Source: Paracoccaceae bacterium (lineage in GTDB: Bacteria; Pseudomonadota; Alphaproteobacteria; Rhodobacterales; Rhodobacteraceae). Taken from it: a stretch of DNA of 6,922 nucleotides. Shown in pieces: positions 6,414 to 6,922 of this stretch (within the stretch, counting starts at the first letter, position 1; each line of letters starts with the position of its first letter). Position numbers and translations under genes: made by a program. The notes below the pieces were generated by a model. It saw only the letters and a program-made list of their open reading frames with translations, did no database searches and had not been told where the DNA came from. Location: assembly GCA_003564655.1 (NCBI GenBank), contig PXES01000341.1, positions 1 to 6,922 on the forward strand. The letters are read 5' to 3'.

Positions 6414-6922
6414 GACGTTGCCTCTGCCTTGCCCCTGATGGGCGGCTCGGGAAAGGTCGGCTCGCCCGGCTTCAGCACGAAATCGTAGCGGCAGGTGAAA
6501 TAGGGCGTTCTCAGGTCACCGATGACGGGATGTGGCGAGGTGCATTCCTGAAGGTCGCCGGCAATCTGTTCCTTGGCGCCGAACACGACATCCTCGAGCA
6601 TCGCCTCCATGCTGTCGGCGAATATCTGGGTGATCAGGGTCTTGTGGTCGGGTGCCGAGACGATGAAGTGCACATGTGCGGGGCGCATCACGGGGCGATC
6701 CTGCAACAGAACCAACTGCCCGACCGGGCCGAAGGTCGGGATCGGGTAGCCCGCGGGCTTCACCGTGCGGATACAGTAGCGACCATCGCTGTCGGTGGTG
6801 AACTTGCCGCGCAGGTTAAAGTCCGCCTGATCGGGGTCCTGGTTCTCATACAGGCCAGCAGGGGAGGCTTGCCAGACATCCAGAACGGCGCCCGCGATGG
6901 GATCACCGTTCACGTCCAGCAC
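6410..6922 (-). CDS. Intradiol ring-cleavage dioxygenase (C-terminal part, cut by window edge)
   Basis: The 170 visible residues are the catalytic domain of a catechol/hydroxyquinol 1,2-dioxygenase; the N-terminal dimerisation region, about 110-130 residues in relatives, lies beyond position 6922. The four non-haem Fe(III) ligands are seen with the family's usual spacing: Y25 in GLYENQ, Y59 in GYPIP, and H83 and H85 in RPAHVHF (numbered within the fragment). Other family signatures are DVNGDPIAGAVLDVWQA near the left end, FNLRGKF and GPVGQL. The segment LITQIFADSMEAMLEDVVFGAKEQ resembles hydroxyquinol 1,2-dioxygenases somewhat more than protocatechuate dioxygenases. The enzyme opens a dihydroxylated or trihydroxylated ring between the hydroxyls to a muconate or maleylacetate. 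It is the first visible gene of the operon and ends in an ATGA overlap with the SDR gene. Catechol versus hydroxyquinol preference is not settled. Confidence 0.92.
   Translation of the reverse strand: MLDVNGDPIAGAVLDVWQASPAGLYENQDPDQADFNLRGKFTTDSDGRYCIRTVKPAGYPIPTFGPVGQLVLLQDRPVMRPAHVHFIVSAPDHKTLITQIFADSMEAMLEDVVFGAKEQIAGDLQECTSPHPVIGDLRTPYFTCRYDFVLKPGEPTFPEPPIRGKAEATS

Overview
All recognisable genes in this window lie on the minus strand, so gene order runs from high to low coordinates. The high GC content, dense gene packing with ATGA stop/start overlaps, and the gene families point to a GC-rich proteobacterium. An alphaproteobacterium of the Rhodobacterales or Rhizobiales type is my best guess, but no marker gene here proves it.

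Region A (6922 down to 3397) is a five-gene catabolic cluster that enters from outside the window. In transcription order it holds the C-terminal part of an intradiol ring-cleavage dioxygenase (catechol/hydroxyquinol type), an SDR-family dehydrogenase, a BKACE-family (DUF849) beta-keto acid cleavage enzyme, a zinc-free quinone-oxidoreductase-like MDR protein, and a small cupin with incomplete metal ligands. The spacing is tight: -4, +2, +37 and +8 bases. The dioxygenase indicates aromatic ring opening. The BKACE enzyme suggests that a beta-keto acid made downstream is cleaved with acetyl-CoA instead of by the usual CoA-transferase plus thiolase. The exact substrate cannot be read from the sequence.

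Region B (3396 down to 2798) is about 600 bases without an intact gene. It contains a decayed fragment of an IS481-type transposase on the plus strand (about 3035-3185, with stops and a frameshift). Close to the next operon lies a 17-base imperfect palindrome (2856-2872) resembling FadR/PdhR-type GntR operators.

Region C (2797 down to 1) is a second operon of three genes joined by two ATGA overlaps: a creatininase-family amidohydrolase, a cytosine-deaminase-like (CodA-fold) amidohydrolase, and the N-terminal 270 residues of a GlcD-like FAD-linked oxidase cut by the window edge. The metal-binding residues of both hydrolases are present. However, the CodA-like protein has changed the positions that contact the pyrimidine in E. 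coli CodA, so its substrate is probably not cytosine. Together the genes look like an uncharacterised route that hydrolyses or deaminates a small cyclic amide or amidine and then oxidises a product. That pathway reading is inference.
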